From the NCBI GenBank assembly GCA_038146925.1, contig JAYQSP010000009.1, forward strand, positions 82,695 through 146,694: 64,000 bases of DNA, read 5' to 3'. A model generated the notes under the pieces. The model worked only from the letters and a program-made list of their open reading frames with translations, was not told the origin of the DNA and did no database searches. A program made the position numbers and the translations under genes. Source of the stretch: UBA830 sp038146925. Its GTDB lineage: Bacteria > Pseudomonadota > Alphaproteobacteria > MPNO01 > UBA830. Below are positions 41,348 to 50,783 of the stretch, piece after piece. The stretch's first letter is position 1; each line of letters begins with the position of its first letter.

Positions 41348-43654
41348 CTATCCGACCGCCCGCAAGGCCGCCCACACGCGCTCCGGCGAGGCCGGCATGT
41401 CGATCTTTTCCACGCCGGCGCTGCGCAGCGCGTGCTCGACGGCGTTCATCACCGCCGGCAACGCGCCAACCGTGCCCGCCTCGCCCGCGCCCTTGACGCC
41501 GAGCGGGTTCTGCCCGGTCGGCACCGGGTTGGATTTCACATCGAACAGGGTGAAATCCTGGGCGCGCGGCATGGCGTAATCCATGTAGGAGCCGGTCACA
41601 TTCTGTCCGCCGTCGTCGAACACGGCGCGTTCCATCACCGCCTGGCCGACACCCTGGGCGACGCCGCCGTGAATCTGGCCCTTCAGAAGCAGCGGGTTCA
41701 GCACGGTGCCGACGTCGTCGACGATGACATAGGCCTGAATCTCGACTTCGCCGGTGTCGGGATCGATCTCCACCTCGCAGGCATGTGCGCCGTTGGGGTA
41801 ATTCGCCGTTTGCGGCGAGAACGTCGCGCGCTCGTCAATGCCGGCGTCGACGCCGTCGGGCTGCTTGCCGGGCGCGTAGGAGATTTTCGCGACCTCGTCC
41901 AGCGTCATCGACCGGTCGGTGCCGGCGATGGTGAAGCTGCCGCCGGCGAATTCCACATCCTCGACGCTGGCTTCCATCTGGTGCGCGGCCAGCTTCTTCG
42001 CCTTCTCGATGGCCGCTTCCGCCGCCCGGTAGATGGCCGAACCGCCGCAGGTCGCCGAACGCGAACCGCCCGTACCGCCGCCGATGCCCTGCATGTCGGT
42101 ATCGCCTTCGCGGACGCGAATGCGGCTGACCGGGATATCCAGCGCCTCGGAGACGATCTGCTTATAGACCGTGTCGTGCCCCTGCCCCTGGTTGATGGTG
42201 CCGACCATGACCATGACATTGCCGGTCTTGTCGATGCGGACAGTGGCTTCTTCCATCGACGGCGCACCGGCGCGTTCGATGGTGTTGGAAATGCCGATGC
42301 CGCGCAGCCTGCCGCGCGCTTCGGAGTCCCTCCGCCGGCCTTCGAACCCGCCATAATCGATCATGTCGAGCGCGTCGGTCAGGTTCTTTTCGAACTCGCC
42401 GCAATCGTAGGTAAAGACCAGCCCGGTCTTGAACGGCATGGCGTCCGGCGGAATCGTGTTCTGGCGCCGCAGATCGGCGGGGTCGCGGCTCAGTTTCTGC
42501 GCCGCCGCCTCGACCAGGGTTTCGATGATATAGGCGGCTTCCGGCCGTCCCGCGCCGCGATAGGGGCAGGTCGGCGTGGTGTTGGTGAACACGCCGGAGA
42601 CCTCGACATGGATGGCCGGCGTCTTGTAGGTGCCGGCCAGCGTGCCGAGATTGTTGATCGGCGGGCCGTTGCCGCCCGTCGTCACGAAGGCGCCCAGCGC
42701 CGCCAGCGTGCGCACATGCATGCCGAGGAAATTACCGTCCTTGTCGAGTGCCAGCTTCGCCACCGAATGATTGTCGCGCCCCTGGTAGTCGCAGAGATGC
42801 GCCTCGGACCGCTCCGCCGTCCATTTGACCGGCCGCCCGACTTTGTACGAGGCCCACAACACCAGCACCTGTTCGGGATAGACGCTGCCGCGCAGCCCGA
42901 AACTGCCCCCGATATCGCCGGCGATGACCCGCACGTCCTGCTCGGCGACATGAAAGACCTGGGTCGCCAGCTGTTCGCGGACCTTGTGCGGATAATGGCA
43001 GCCCGTATAGAGCGTGTACCGCTGATCGGTTGCGTTGTACTCGCCGAGATACGCGCGCGGCTCGATGGTATTGGTGATGGTGCGCGTAATTGGAAAGGTG
43101 CGTTCGACCACGATGTCGGCCGCCTCAAACGCAGCCCTGGTTTCTTCCGGGTAACCGCGCTGTTCGTAAAAGCATTCGTTGTTGGGCCGTTCTTCCCAGA
43201 CCGCCGGGGTATCGTCGTCCATCGCCACGGCAGTGACCGTGTTGGCCGGCAGTTCGGCGTAGTCCACCAGAATGGATTCGGCGGCGTCCTTTGCCTGGTC
43301 GACCGTATCGGCGACGACGAACGCCACCGCTTCGCCGACATGGCGGACACGGCCGAGCGCCAGCGGCGGGTTGGGCGGCTGATACTGATCTTCGTTCCAG
43401 CGCGAAGCGCATTGCAGGTCGCCATGCCCGTCGGCGCGGTAATCCTCGGCGGTAAGAATCGCGTGTACGCCCGGCATCCCGGATGCGGCGGCGGAATCGA
43501 TCGACAGGATATCCGCATGCGCATGCGGCGAGCGCAGCACATAGCCGCGCAGCTGGTGCGGCAGATTGTAATCGTCCGAATAGCGCCCGCCGCCTGTCAG
43601 CAGACGCGGGTCTTCGGTGCGCGGAACCGGTTGCCCGACGTCGAATTCACCCAT
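41348..43654 (-). CDS. Xanthine dehydrogenase family molybdenum-binding large subunit (CoxL form-II-like)
   Basis: The start is ATG 43654 (MGEFDVGQPVPRTEDPRLLT). The 768-residue protein carries the aldehyde oxidase/xanthine dehydrogenase large-subunit domains. Its active-site loop reads CPYRGAGRPEAAY, the form-II type, not the AYxCSFR of true CO dehydrogenase. The catalytic glutamate is in GVKGAGEAGTVGALP, and MoCo-binding GGSFGLRG and GTINQGQGHDTVYKQI are present. These enzymes hydroxylate aldehydes, purines or N-heterocycles with water. The usual FAD (CoxM) and 2Fe-2S (CoxS) subunits are not adjacent. It is divergent from the SDR at 43736. Confidence 0.87.
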   Translation of the reverse strand: MGEFDVGQPVPRTEDPRLLTGGGRYSDDYNLPHQLRGYVLRSPHAHADILSIDSAAASGMPGVHAILTAEDYRADGHGDLQCASRWNEDQYQPPNPPLALGRVRHVGEAVAFVVADTVDQAKDAAESILVDYAELPANTVTAVAMDDDTPAVWEERPNNECFYEQRGYPEETRAAFEAADIVVERTFPITRTITNTIEPRAYLGEYNATDQRYTLYTGCHYPHKVREQLATQVFHVAEQDVRVIAGDIGGSFGLRGSVYPEQVLVLWASYKVGRPVKWTAERSEAHLCDYQGRDNHSVAKLALDKDGNFLGMHVRTLAALGAFVTTGGNGPPINNLGTLAGTYKTPAIHVEVSGVFTNTTPTCPYRGAGRPEAAYIIETLVEAAAQKLSRDPADLRRQNTIPPDAMPFKTGLVFTYDCGEFEKNLTDALDMIDYGGFEGRRRDSEARGRLRGIGISNTIERAGAPSMEEATVRIDKTGNVMVMVGTINQGQGHDTVYKQIVSEALDIPVSRIRVREGDTDMQGIGGGTGGSRSATCGGSAIYRAAEAAIEKAKKLAAHQMEASVEDVEFAGGSFTIAGTDRSMTLDEVAKISYAPGKQPDGVDAGIDERATFSPQTANYPNGAHACEVEIDPDTGEVEIQAYVIVDDVGTVLNPLLLKGQIHGGVAQGVGQAVMERAVFDDGGQNVTGSYMDYAMPRAQDFTLFDVKSNPVPTGQNPLGVKGAGEAGTVGALPAVMNAVEHALRSAGVEKIDMPASPERVWAALRAVG

Positions 43655-43735
43655 CCTTGATTTTCCTTCGAATTCTAAGTTTATTGTGCCGTTATAGATC
43701 AAACCCGATAGCGGGAAAACAGGGAGAGAAACGGG

Positions 43736-44512
43736 ATGAAACTGGCAGGCAAAGCAGCCATCGTGACCGGCGCGGGCCGGAACATCGGTGAAGAAATCGC
43801 GGTTCTGTTCGCGCAGGAAGGCGCCAAAGTCGCCGTCGTCGACATGGACGAAGGCCGCGCCAATGCCGTCACCCAACGCATCACGGATGCGGGCGGCGAC
43901 GCCATCGCCGTCGTCTGCGACGTGTCCGACACGGACGACATCGCCAAGATGGTGTCGGCAACGGCGGACGCATTCGGCGCCATCGACATCCTGGTCAACA
44001 ACGTTGCCATTTCCGACAACAAGGACATCTTCGAAATTACCGAGGACGAATGGCGCAAAACCATCGACGTCACCCTGTCGACGCCGTTCTACGTCACCAA
44101 GCAGGTCGCCAAGTGGATGGTCGACAACGACCGCGGCGGCAAGGTCATCAATATCGGCTCGACCTCGGGCTTCAAGGGCCGGCCTAAGGCGCTGGCCTAC
44201 ACGGCCGCCAAGGGCGGCGTGTTCAACCTGACGCAGTCGATGGCGGTGCAGCTCGCCCCCTACGGCATTATCGTCAATCAGGTGTCGCCCAACATGACGG
44301 GATCGCCGGTCGGACAGGAAGTGTTCGACCGCAACCGCAAGGTCAACAATCTGGTCGGCCGTCCCGGCGAACCGGACGAGCAGGCCAAGGCCGTGCTGTT
44401 CCTGGCGTCCGACGACGCCTCGTTCATCGCCGGCGCGAACCTGTTCGTCGACGGCGGCACGATGGCGATGGCGCCGTTTGCCAGCCCGGCGAAGCGCGCG
44501 GACGGTAAGTGA
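43736..44512 (+). CDS. Short-chain dehydrogenase/reductase
   Basis: This 258-residue classical SDR has VTGAGRNIGEEIAVL (residues 11-25), VVDMDEGRA setting NAD preference, NNVAISDN, the catalytic serine in VINIGSTSGFKG and Tyr-x3-Lys in AYTAAKGGVFN, and ends with FVDGGTMAMAPF. It begins a long plus-strand operon: its stop overlaps the GTG start of the HyuA gene. That coupling suggests it supplies or consumes an intermediate of the hydantoinase-type pathway. AGGGAGA precedes the ATG. Confidence 0.9.
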   Translation: MKLAGKAAIVTGAGRNIGEEIAVLFAQEGAKVAVVDMDEGRANAVTQRITDAGGDAIAVVCDVSDTDDIAKMVSATADAFGAIDILVNNVAISDNKDIFEITEDEWRKTIDVTLSTPFYVTKQVAKWMVDNDRGGKVINIGSTSGFKGRPKALAYTAAKGGVFNLTQSMAVQLAPYGIIVNQVSPNMTGSPVGQEVFDRNRKVNNLVGRPGEPDEQAKAVLFLASDDASFIAGANLFVDGGTMAMAPFASPAKRADGK

Positions 44513-46596
44513 GCGGCCCTTACCGCCTCGGCGTCGATGTCGGGGGCACCCATACCGATCTAGTCCTGCTGAACGTCGCCGACGGCTCCATCGAGATCGA
44601 GAAAGTTTCCTCGACGCCGGCCAACCCGGCACTCGGCGTGCTGAACGGCGTCAACCGGTTCATCGCGCAGGGGAAAAAACCGGACGCGATCGAATTTTTC
44701 GCCCACGGCACCACCATCACGACCAACGCGCTGCTCGAAGGGCGCGGCGCAACCGTCGGGATGATGATCACCAAAGGCTACCGCGCGATCCAGGAGATCC
44801 AGCAGCAGGCGCGTGACGGCAACCCCTTCGACTACTTTTTCCAGCGCCCGCCCCATCTGGCGCCGCAGAGCCTCACCTTCGAGGCGGCGGGCCGGTTCGA
44901 TTACGAAGGCAACGAACTGGAACCGCTGGACGAGGACGCGGTGCGGCACGCGGCGAAGACGCTGAAGGATAAAGGGGTCGCCTCCATCGCCGTGGTCTAT
45001 CTGTTCTCCTACATGAACCCGAGCCACGAGCAACGCACGCGCGACATCATTCTGGAAGAATGGCCGGACGCGCATGTGTCGCTGTCCTCCGACGTGCTGC
45101 CCCGCATCCGCGAATGGCCGCGCATGTCAACGACATTGCTCAACGCCTACCTGGAGCCGGTGCTGGTGCATTACATCGGCGACCTGTCCGACGGGCTGGA
45201 CGAAGGCGGCGTCGAAACCCAGCAACGGTTCCTGATGCAGTCGAATGGCGGCGTGATGCCGTTCGAGGCAGCAGTCGCCGGCGCCAAGACCGTCCACACG
45301 CTTTTCTCCGGCCCTGCGGCCGGCGCGCAGGCCGCTGCCTATCTGGCGGCCGAGGACGCGAAGAAAGGGCTTGTGACGCTCGATATGGGCGGAACCTCCT
45401 GCGACATCGCGTTTATCGAAGGGGGCACACCGCTGGAAGTGACCGAGGGAGAAGTCGCGCGCCGCCGGCTCGACGTACCTGCGCTCGATCTCACCACCAT
45501 CTCCGCCGGCGGCGGATCCATCGCCTGGGTGGACGGCGGCGGCCTGCTGGCCGTGGGGCCGCAAAGCGCCGGCGCCGACCCGGGACCGGTCTGTTACGGC
45601 AAGGGCGGCGAAAACCCGACCGTCACCGACGCGGATATCGCTTGCGGTTTCCTGAACCCGGACTATTTCCTCGGCGGCGCGCAATCGCTGGACGTCGATG
45701 CATCTCTGAAAGCGCTGGAAGACAAGGTCGGAAAGCCGCTCGGCATGTCGGCGCTGGAAGCCGCGGCCGGCATCCGCCGCATCGTCGATATGCGGATGGC
45801 TGACGAAGTGCGCATTTTCGGCGCCAAACGCGGCGTCGATCCGCAGGAATTCACGCTGCTCCCATTCGGCGGCGCAGGTGCGGTACACGCCGCACCGGTA
45901 GCGGAAGAACTGGCGATGACCCGCATCCTGGTGCCGCCGCGCCCCGGAGCGTTTTCCGCCCTCGGCCTGCTTTGCACGGATGTGGTGCACGATTACATCC
46001 GCTCCGAACTGCGCCCGCTCGACCAGGTGCCGCCGGACCACGCCGAAGCGATTTTCCGCGAACTCGAAGACCGCGGCCGGGCCGAGCTGGAAAGCGAAGG
46101 TATGGACCCCGCGGCGGCCACCTTCGCCCGCGAACTGGATATGCGCTACACTGGCCAGGGCTACGAGCTCCGCGTGCCGCTCGACGGTATCGGCGGCGCG
46201 GGCGGGCTGGACGATAAGGCACTGGCCGAAGCGCGGGAGCGTTTCGACGGCATTCATGCCCGCATTCACGGCCATGCGGCGAAGGAGAAACCGGCCGAGG
46301 TCGTTAGCTATCGCGTCCGCGCCCGGGTCGCGGTGCCGAAATACGAACCGGTGGTGGCAGCCGACGTTTCGGAAACGCCCGCGCCGGAAGACGCCCGCAA
46401 GGGCACCCGCGACGTCTGGTTCACGTTCGACGCATCGACCGAAACGGCAATCTGGGATCGCAACGCCCTCCCCGCCGGGGCGACGCTGGCAGGACCGGCA
46501 ATCGTCGAACAGCTCGACAGCACCATCGTCGTGCCCGATGGCTGGTCCGCCCATGTCGACGGGTACATGAACCTTATCCTGACGCGGGAGGTGTGA
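44509..46596 (+). CDS. Hydantoinase/oxoprolinase subunit A (HyuA family)
   Basis: The GTG start at 44509 overlaps the SDR stop (GTGA). The 695-residue protein begins MSGPYRLGVDVGGTHTDLVL, an ASKHA-type phosphate-1 loop (DVGGT), with HGTTITTNALLEGRG, LFSGPAAGAQAAAYLA and LDMGGTSCDIAFIEGG as further nucleotide-site segments, and ends in a C-terminal beta domain. It pairs with HyuB next door to form an ATP-dependent N-methylhydantoinase, 5-oxoprolinase or acetophenone carboxylase-type complex. Hydrolysis or carboxylation of a cyclic amide or ketone is the likely task; the sequence does not decide which. Confidence 0.9.
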   Translation: MSGPYRLGVDVGGTHTDLVLLNVADGSIEIEKVSSTPANPALGVLNGVNRFIAQGKKPDAIEFFAHGTTITTNALLEGRGATVGMMITKGYRAIQEIQQQARDGNPFDYFFQRPPHLAPQSLTFEAAGRFDYEGNELEPLDEDAVRHAAKTLKDKGVASIAVVYLFSYMNPSHEQRTRDIILEEWPDAHVSLSSDVLPRIREWPRMSTTLLNAYLEPVLVHYIGDLSDGLDEGGVETQQRFLMQSNGGVMPFEAAVAGAKTVHTLFSGPAAGAQAAAYLAAEDAKKGLVTLDMGGTSCDIAFIEGGTPLEVTEGEVARRRLDVPALDLTTISAGGGSIAWVDGGGLLAVGPQSAGADPGPVCYGKGGENPTVTDADIACGFLNPDYFLGGAQSLDVDASLKALEDKVGKPLGMSALEAAAGIRRIVDMRMADEVRIFGAKRGVDPQEFTLLPFGGAGAVHAAPVAEELAMTRILVPPRPGAFSALGLLCTDVVHDYIRSELRPLDQVPPDHAEAIFRELEDRGRAELESEGMDPAAATFARELDMRYTGQGYELRVPLDGIGGAGGLDDKALAEARERFDGIHARIHGHAAKEKPAEVVSYRVRARVAVPKYEPVVAADVSETPAPEDARKGTRDVWFTFDASTETAIWDRNALPAGATLAGPAIVEQLDSTIVVPDGWSAHVDGYMNLILTREV

Positions 46597-46598
46597 GG

Positions 46599-48257
46599 AT
46601 GGCTCTCGATCCCGTCACCGTTCAGATTCTGAAGAACAAGGTCGCCAGCCTGGTCGACGAAATGCACTACCATTTCTACCGGTCCGGCTACTCAACCATC
46701 ATCCGCGAAAGCCGGGACTTTTCCTGCGTTATCCTTGATAAGGGCGGCCGGCTGATCGTGCCGCCGCCGATGTTCTTTCACGCGCCATTCTACAAGCACT
46801 TCGTCGACCGGACGATCGAGCTTTACGGCGAAGACGGCCTGAAGGACGGCGACGTGGTGGTGTCCAACCACCCCTACGAAGCCGGTGTGCCGCACGTATC
46901 GGACATGGCGTTCATCGCGCCGATCTTTGCGGACGGGAAACTGATCGGGTTTTCCGGAAGCTGCGCGCACAAGGCGGATATCGGCGGGATGAACCCGGGC
47001 TCGACCTCGGCCAATTCGACGGAAATCTATCACGAAGGTCTGGTGCTGCCGCCGGTGAAAATTTCGGACCGAGGCACCTATGACGAAGACCTCGAACGCC
47101 TGATCCTGACCAACAGCCGCCAGCCCGAACTGGTCCGGGGCGACGTGCGCGCACAGATCGCCGCCACCGAGATGGGCGTGACGCGGATGCAGGATCACTG
47201 CGCCCGCTTCGGCACGGATACCGTGATGGGCTCCTTTGCCGCCATCCTGAAAAGCGCCGCCGACGAAATGCAGGCCGCGATATCGGCCCTGCCCGACGGC
47301 GAGGCTTCCGCCGACGGCTACATGGACGACGACGGCGTCGAGATGGACAAGGGCGTCTATTTCGCCGTCACCATCACCAAGAAGGGCGACGACATCACGT
47401 TCGATTTTTCGAACTCGCAGCCCCAGGCCAAGGGGCCGATCAACCTGCGTCCGTCGATGGTCGAGGCCTGCGTTTTCTACTCGCTGATCGGCTGTCTCGG
47501 CCACGACATGCAGTTCAACGACGGCATGCGCGATGTGGTCAACTTCGTCTACGCACCGCGCACCATCACCAACGCGGAATCCCCCGCCCCGGTCTCGTCC
47601 TACCAGAAGGCAAATCTGCGGCTGACCGACGTGATCCTCGAAGCGCTGGCGACCTTCAATCCAGCCCGCGCCATCGCGGGGTCGGGCTCGTCCGGATCTC
47701 TGTCGATCAACTGGCATCAGGGCGGCAAGCCGGGCCACAATTCGCTGCAATACGAAATCCTCGGCTCCGCCTATGGCGGCGGCAACGGCAATGACGGCTG
47801 CAACGCGACGGCGACGCATCTGTCGAACCTGCACGTCACGCCGGTGGAAATCATCGAGAGCGAATATCCCTGCCGCATCACCGAGTTCGATATGGTCGCC
47901 GATTCCGGCGGTGCAGGCCAATACCGGGGCGGCGTCGCCTTTCGCCGTCGCTACGAGGTGCTGCAGGACTGCACCGTCGTGCGCCGCTACGACCGCTACA
48001 AGTATCCGCCTCCCGGTACCCAGGGCGGCGACGCAGGCGGCGCCAGCAAATTCGTCATCAAGGCCGGCACGCCGGACGAGACGCTGACCCCCGCCGCCGG
48101 CAAGTTCGAGCTGGACGCCGGCGACGTGTTCTACCTCGAAAGCGCGGGCGGCGGCGGATACGGCGATCCGAAGGCACGCGCGCCGGAACGGCTGCAGCAT
48201 GATATCGATCAGGGATATGTCACCGCGGAAGCGGCGAAGGAAAAATACGGGGTTTAA
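46599..48257 (+). CDS. Hydantoinase B/oxoprolinase subunit (HyuB family)
   Basis: The start is ATG 46599 (MALDPVTVQILKNKVASLVD), with GGGAGG upstream and two bases after the HyuA stop. The 552-residue protein contains the family segments SRDFSCVILDKGGRLIVPPP, VVVSNHPYEAGVPHVSDM, HKADIGGMNPGSTSANSTEI (metal-site region with His and Asp) and the glycine-rich tail LESAGGGGYGDPKAR. It is the obligate partner of HyuA. A repeat element lies between this gene and the next dehydrogenase gene, so transcription may drop here. Confidence 0.9.
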   Translation: MALDPVTVQILKNKVASLVDEMHYHFYRSGYSTIIRESRDFSCVILDKGGRLIVPPPMFFHAPFYKHFVDRTIELYGEDGLKDGDVVVSNHPYEAGVPHVSDMAFIAPIFADGKLIGFSGSCAHKADIGGMNPGSTSANSTEIYHEGLVLPPVKISDRGTYDEDLERLILTNSRQPELVRGDVRAQIAATEMGVTRMQDHCARFGTDTVMGSFAAILKSAADEMQAAISALPDGEASADGYMDDDGVEMDKGVYFAVTITKKGDDITFDFSNSQPQAKGPINLRPSMVEACVFYSLIGCLGHDMQFNDGMRDVVNFVYAPRTITNAESPAPVSSYQKANLRLTDVILEALATFNPARAIAGSGSSGSLSINWHQGGKPGHNSLQYEILGSAYGGGNGNDGCNATATHLSNLHVTPVEIIESEYPCRITEFDMVADSGGAGQYRGGVAFRRRYEVLQDCTVVRRYDRYKYPPPGTQGGDAGGASKFVIKAGTPDETLTPAAGKFELDAGDVFYLESAGGGGYGDPKARAPERLQHDIDQGYVTAEAAKEKYGV

Positions 48258-48258
48258 T

Positions 48259-48372
48259 TCCCCCCTCTCCCCAACTCTCTCCCGAGTGGGGCGAGGGGTC
48301 TGGTCGTGCAGAAATACAAAGCTCGAATCCCCTCCACCTTCAGTGCGAGAGCCAGGGAGAGGGGAAACAGGC
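48259..48372. repeat. Inverted repeat of the CCCTCTCCC type, copy 2 (degenerate)
   Basis: CCCCCTCTCCCCAACTCTCTC at the left and a partly complementary GAGAGCCAGGGAGAGGGGAAA at the right enclose an internal hairpin (CTCTCCCgagtgGGGCGAGGGG-like). It belongs with the longer element at 30.17-30.29 kb. It fills the gap between the HyuB gene and the 3-hydroxyisobutyrate-dehydrogenase-like gene. Confidence 0.6.
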
Positions 48373-48391
48373 GTTCTGAAGGAGATTGTAA

Positions 48392-49237
48392 ATGGCTAAA
48401 GACCGCGTTGGCATCATCGGACCGGGCCGCATGGGGCTCGCCATGCTCAAGCATCTCAGGAAGAACGGTTTCGACGTCACCGTATACGACATAAACGACG
48501 AACAGCTCGCCAGGGCGGTCGAAGCGGGCGGCGTCGCGGCATCGAATCCGAGAGAAGTGGGTGCGAACAGCGACTACGTCATCGTCGGCGTCGGGTTCGA
48601 GCCGGAGGTATACGCCTGTCTGACCGGAGACGACGGCGCACTGGCCGGCATGGCGTCGGGTAGTGCGGTCGCCGTGTGTTCGACCGCGTCGGTCGGCGGC
48701 GTGCAGGATCTCGCCCGGATATGCGAAGAGCAAGGCATCGGCTTCCTCGATGCACCCATCGCCCGCGGACGCTGGGCAGCGGACGAAGGGACCCTGCTGG
48801 CGCTTGTCGGCGGCACGGCGGAGGTCGTCGAACGGTCGCGTCCGGTCTTCGAGACCTTCTGCTCCGATATCGAACACATGGGCGATGTCGGCCACGGGCA
48901 GGTCGCGAAAATGATGAACAACTACCTGCTGTGGGTGAACGGCTGCGCGCTGATCGAGGCCGGGCGGCTGGCGGAATCCACCGGCATCGACCTGCCCAAG
49001 CTGCGCAACGCCCTGATGATGAGTTCCGGCGACAGCGCGGCGCTGCGCGACTGGGACCGGATGACCTTTACCTGGGCGCTGAAGGACATGCAGATGATGG
49101 AGAAGCTGATGGACAGCGAGAACAAGGCGTTCCCTCTGGCCGGGCTGATCAAGGAACTGGTCAAGGACGGGCGCACCATCAAGGCGACCAATCCACCGGA
49201 CTGGTCGGGCGAAGGAGGGATTGCGAAAAGGCCATGA
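48392..49237 (+). CDS. NAD(P)-dependent oxidoreductase, 3-hydroxyisobutyrate dehydrogenase-like
   Basis: This 281-residue beta-hydroxyacid dehydrogenase has the Rossmann motif VGIIGPGRMGLAMLKHL (residues 6-22), the substrate loop FLDAPIARGRWAADEGTL, the catalytic lysine in GHGQVAKMMNNYLL and a helical C-domain. The substrate-loop change (usual family reading DAPVSGG) points to an unusual beta-hydroxyacid. Its stop overlaps the ATG of the FAD protein gene by 4 bases. A ribosome-binding site AAGGAGA precedes the start. Confidence 0.88.
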   Translation: MAKDRVGIIGPGRMGLAMLKHLRKNGFDVTVYDINDEQLARAVEAGGVAASNPREVGANSDYVIVGVGFEPEVYACLTGDDGALAGMASGSAVAVCSTASVGGVQDLARICEEQGIGFLDAPIARGRWAADEGTLLALVGGTAEVVERSRPVFETFCSDIEHMGDVGHGQVAKMMNNYLLWVNGCALIEAGRLAESTGIDLPKLRNALMMSSGDSAALRDWDRMTFTWALKDMQMMEKLMDSENKAFPLAGLIKELVKDGRTIKATNPPDWSGEGGIAKRP

Positions 49238-50775
49238 CCAAGATGGAATTCGACGAAACCTACGATGTCATTGTCGTCGGGTACGGCTTTGCCGGGGCGA
49301 CCGCCGCCATAGAAGCGGCCCGTGCGGGCGCGAAGGTGCTGGTGCTGGAGAAAGCACCCGATCCGGGCGGCATTTCGATCTGTTCCCAGGGCGCAATCTG
49401 CTGTTCCGCCGAGCCGGACGAAGCCTTCGCCTATCTGAAGGCCACGAATGCGGGCCGTATACCGGATGACGTGCTGCGCACGATTTCAAACGGCATGGCC
49501 CAGGCGGAAGGTTTTCTGCGCGACGTTGCGGACGGCAGCGGCGCGGAAATCACCACCCGGCCGCGCGGCGGCAATTATCCGTTCCCGCATCGCGAGACGT
49601 TCTATTACAGCCATGTCGACGCCATTCCCAACTTCAATGCCCAGGCGTTCTTCCCGCAGGTTAAAGGCCGCGTCGGCGGTCCATACCTGTTCCGGGTACT
49701 GCAGATGAAGCTGGAAACGCTCGGCGTGGACGTGCAGCTGGCCAGCCCGGCGAAGCGGCTGATCTACACGACGAACCGGGAAGTGCGCGGGGTCGTCGCG
49801 GAAACGCCGGAGGGCATCCGCCATTTTGGCGCGGCGCGCGGGGTGGTGCTGTCTTCAGGAGGTTTCGAGGCCAACGAAGGCATGAAGCAGGAATACTGGC
49901 AGCTGATGCCGGTGCTGACGGCCGCAAACCGCTACAATACCGGTGACGGCATCCGGATGGCGCAGGAGGTCGGCGCCGATCTGTGGCACATGTGGCATTT
50001 CCACGGCTCATACGGATTCCGCCACCCGGACCCGAACTATCCTTACGGCATCCGCGTCAAACGCTTCCCGGACTGGGTGCCCGGCGATACCGGCGCGGAC
50101 ATGGTCGGCGCCGATATGGTCGACGTGCCGGTGGCGTGGATCCTGGTCAACCGCGACGGCAGGCGTTTCATGAACGAACAGCCGCCCTATCTGCAGGATA
50201 CCGGCGCGCGCCCGTTCGAGGACATGGACACCGTCACCCAGCAGTTCCGTAACATCCCGGCCTGGCTGATCTGCGACGAAGAGGCGCGCAAGCTCTATCC
50301 GCTCGGCAACCCGGCCTATAACGACCGCGACGTGCACATGGAATGGTCCGACGACAATCTGAAGGAGGTCGAGATGGGCATCCTGAAGCGCGCCGACACG
50401 CTTGACGAACTGGCGGAAATCACCGGCATGCCGGCGGATGCGCTGAAAGCGACGGTAGAGCGCTGGAACGCCATGACAGAGGCGCGCAACGACGACGAAC
50501 TGGGCCGCCCGGGCGGTTCCATGGTGCCCATCGCCACCCCGCCCTTCTTCGCCGGGGAAATCTGGCCCATCGTGTCGAACACCCAGGGCGGGCCGAAGCA
50601 TGACGGCAAACAGCGGATCATCGACGTCCATGGCGATCCGATCCCGCGCCTGTACGCGGCGGGCGAAATGGGCAGCTGCTTCGGACATCTCTATCTCGCG
50701 GGCGGCAACATCGCCGAATGCCTGATCTCGGGCTGGACGGCGGGCCGCGGGGCGGCGGCGGAACAGGCGACGTAA
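49234..50775 (+). CDS. FAD-dependent oxidoreductase (fumarate reductase/KstD flavoprotein family)
   Basis: The start is ATG 49234 (MTKMEFDETYDVIVVGYGFA), overlapping the preceding stop. The 513-residue protein has the FAD dinucleotide-binding motif VIVVGYGFAGATAAIEAARAG (split here only by helix start), EKAPDPGGISICSQG, a fumarate-reductase-like capping domain, and the C-terminal FAD motif RLYAAGEMGSCFGHLYLAGGN. These enzymes add or remove hydrogens across activated C-C bonds, as in 3-ketosteroid dehydrogenases and urocanate reductases. There is no signal peptide or flavin-transfer site, so it is cytoplasmic. It is part of the HyuAB-containing gene run. Confidence 0.86.
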   Translation: MTKMEFDETYDVIVVGYGFAGATAAIEAARAGAKVLVLEKAPDPGGISICSQGAICCSAEPDEAFAYLKATNAGRIPDDVLRTISNGMAQAEGFLRDVADGSGAEITTRPRGGNYPFPHRETFYYSHVDAIPNFNAQAFFPQVKGRVGGPYLFRVLQMKLETLGVDVQLASPAKRLIYTTNREVRGVVAETPEGIRHFGAARGVVLSSGGFEANEGMKQEYWQLMPVLTAANRYNTGDGIRMAQEVGADLWHMWHFHGSYGFRHPDPNYPYGIRVKRFPDWVPGDTGADMVGADMVDVPVAWILVNRDGRRFMNEQPPYLQDTGARPFEDMDTVTQQFRNIPAWLICDEEARKLYPLGNPAYNDRDVHMEWSDDNLKEVEMGILKRADTLDELAEITGMPADALKATVERWNAMTEARNDDELGRPGGSMVPIATPPFFAGEIWPIVSNTQGGPKHDGKQRIIDVHGDPIPRLYAAGEMGSCFGHLYLAGGNIAECLISGWTAGRGAAAEQAT

Positions 50776-50783
50776 ATCCCGGC

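Noticed and set aside
41376..44632. Long upstream extension of the CoxL-like frame reaching 44632 on the minus strand
   Set aside because: The extension overlaps the plus-strand SDR completely and is made of low-complexity Arg/Asp/Val-rich sequence with no homology. The family start is at 43654.
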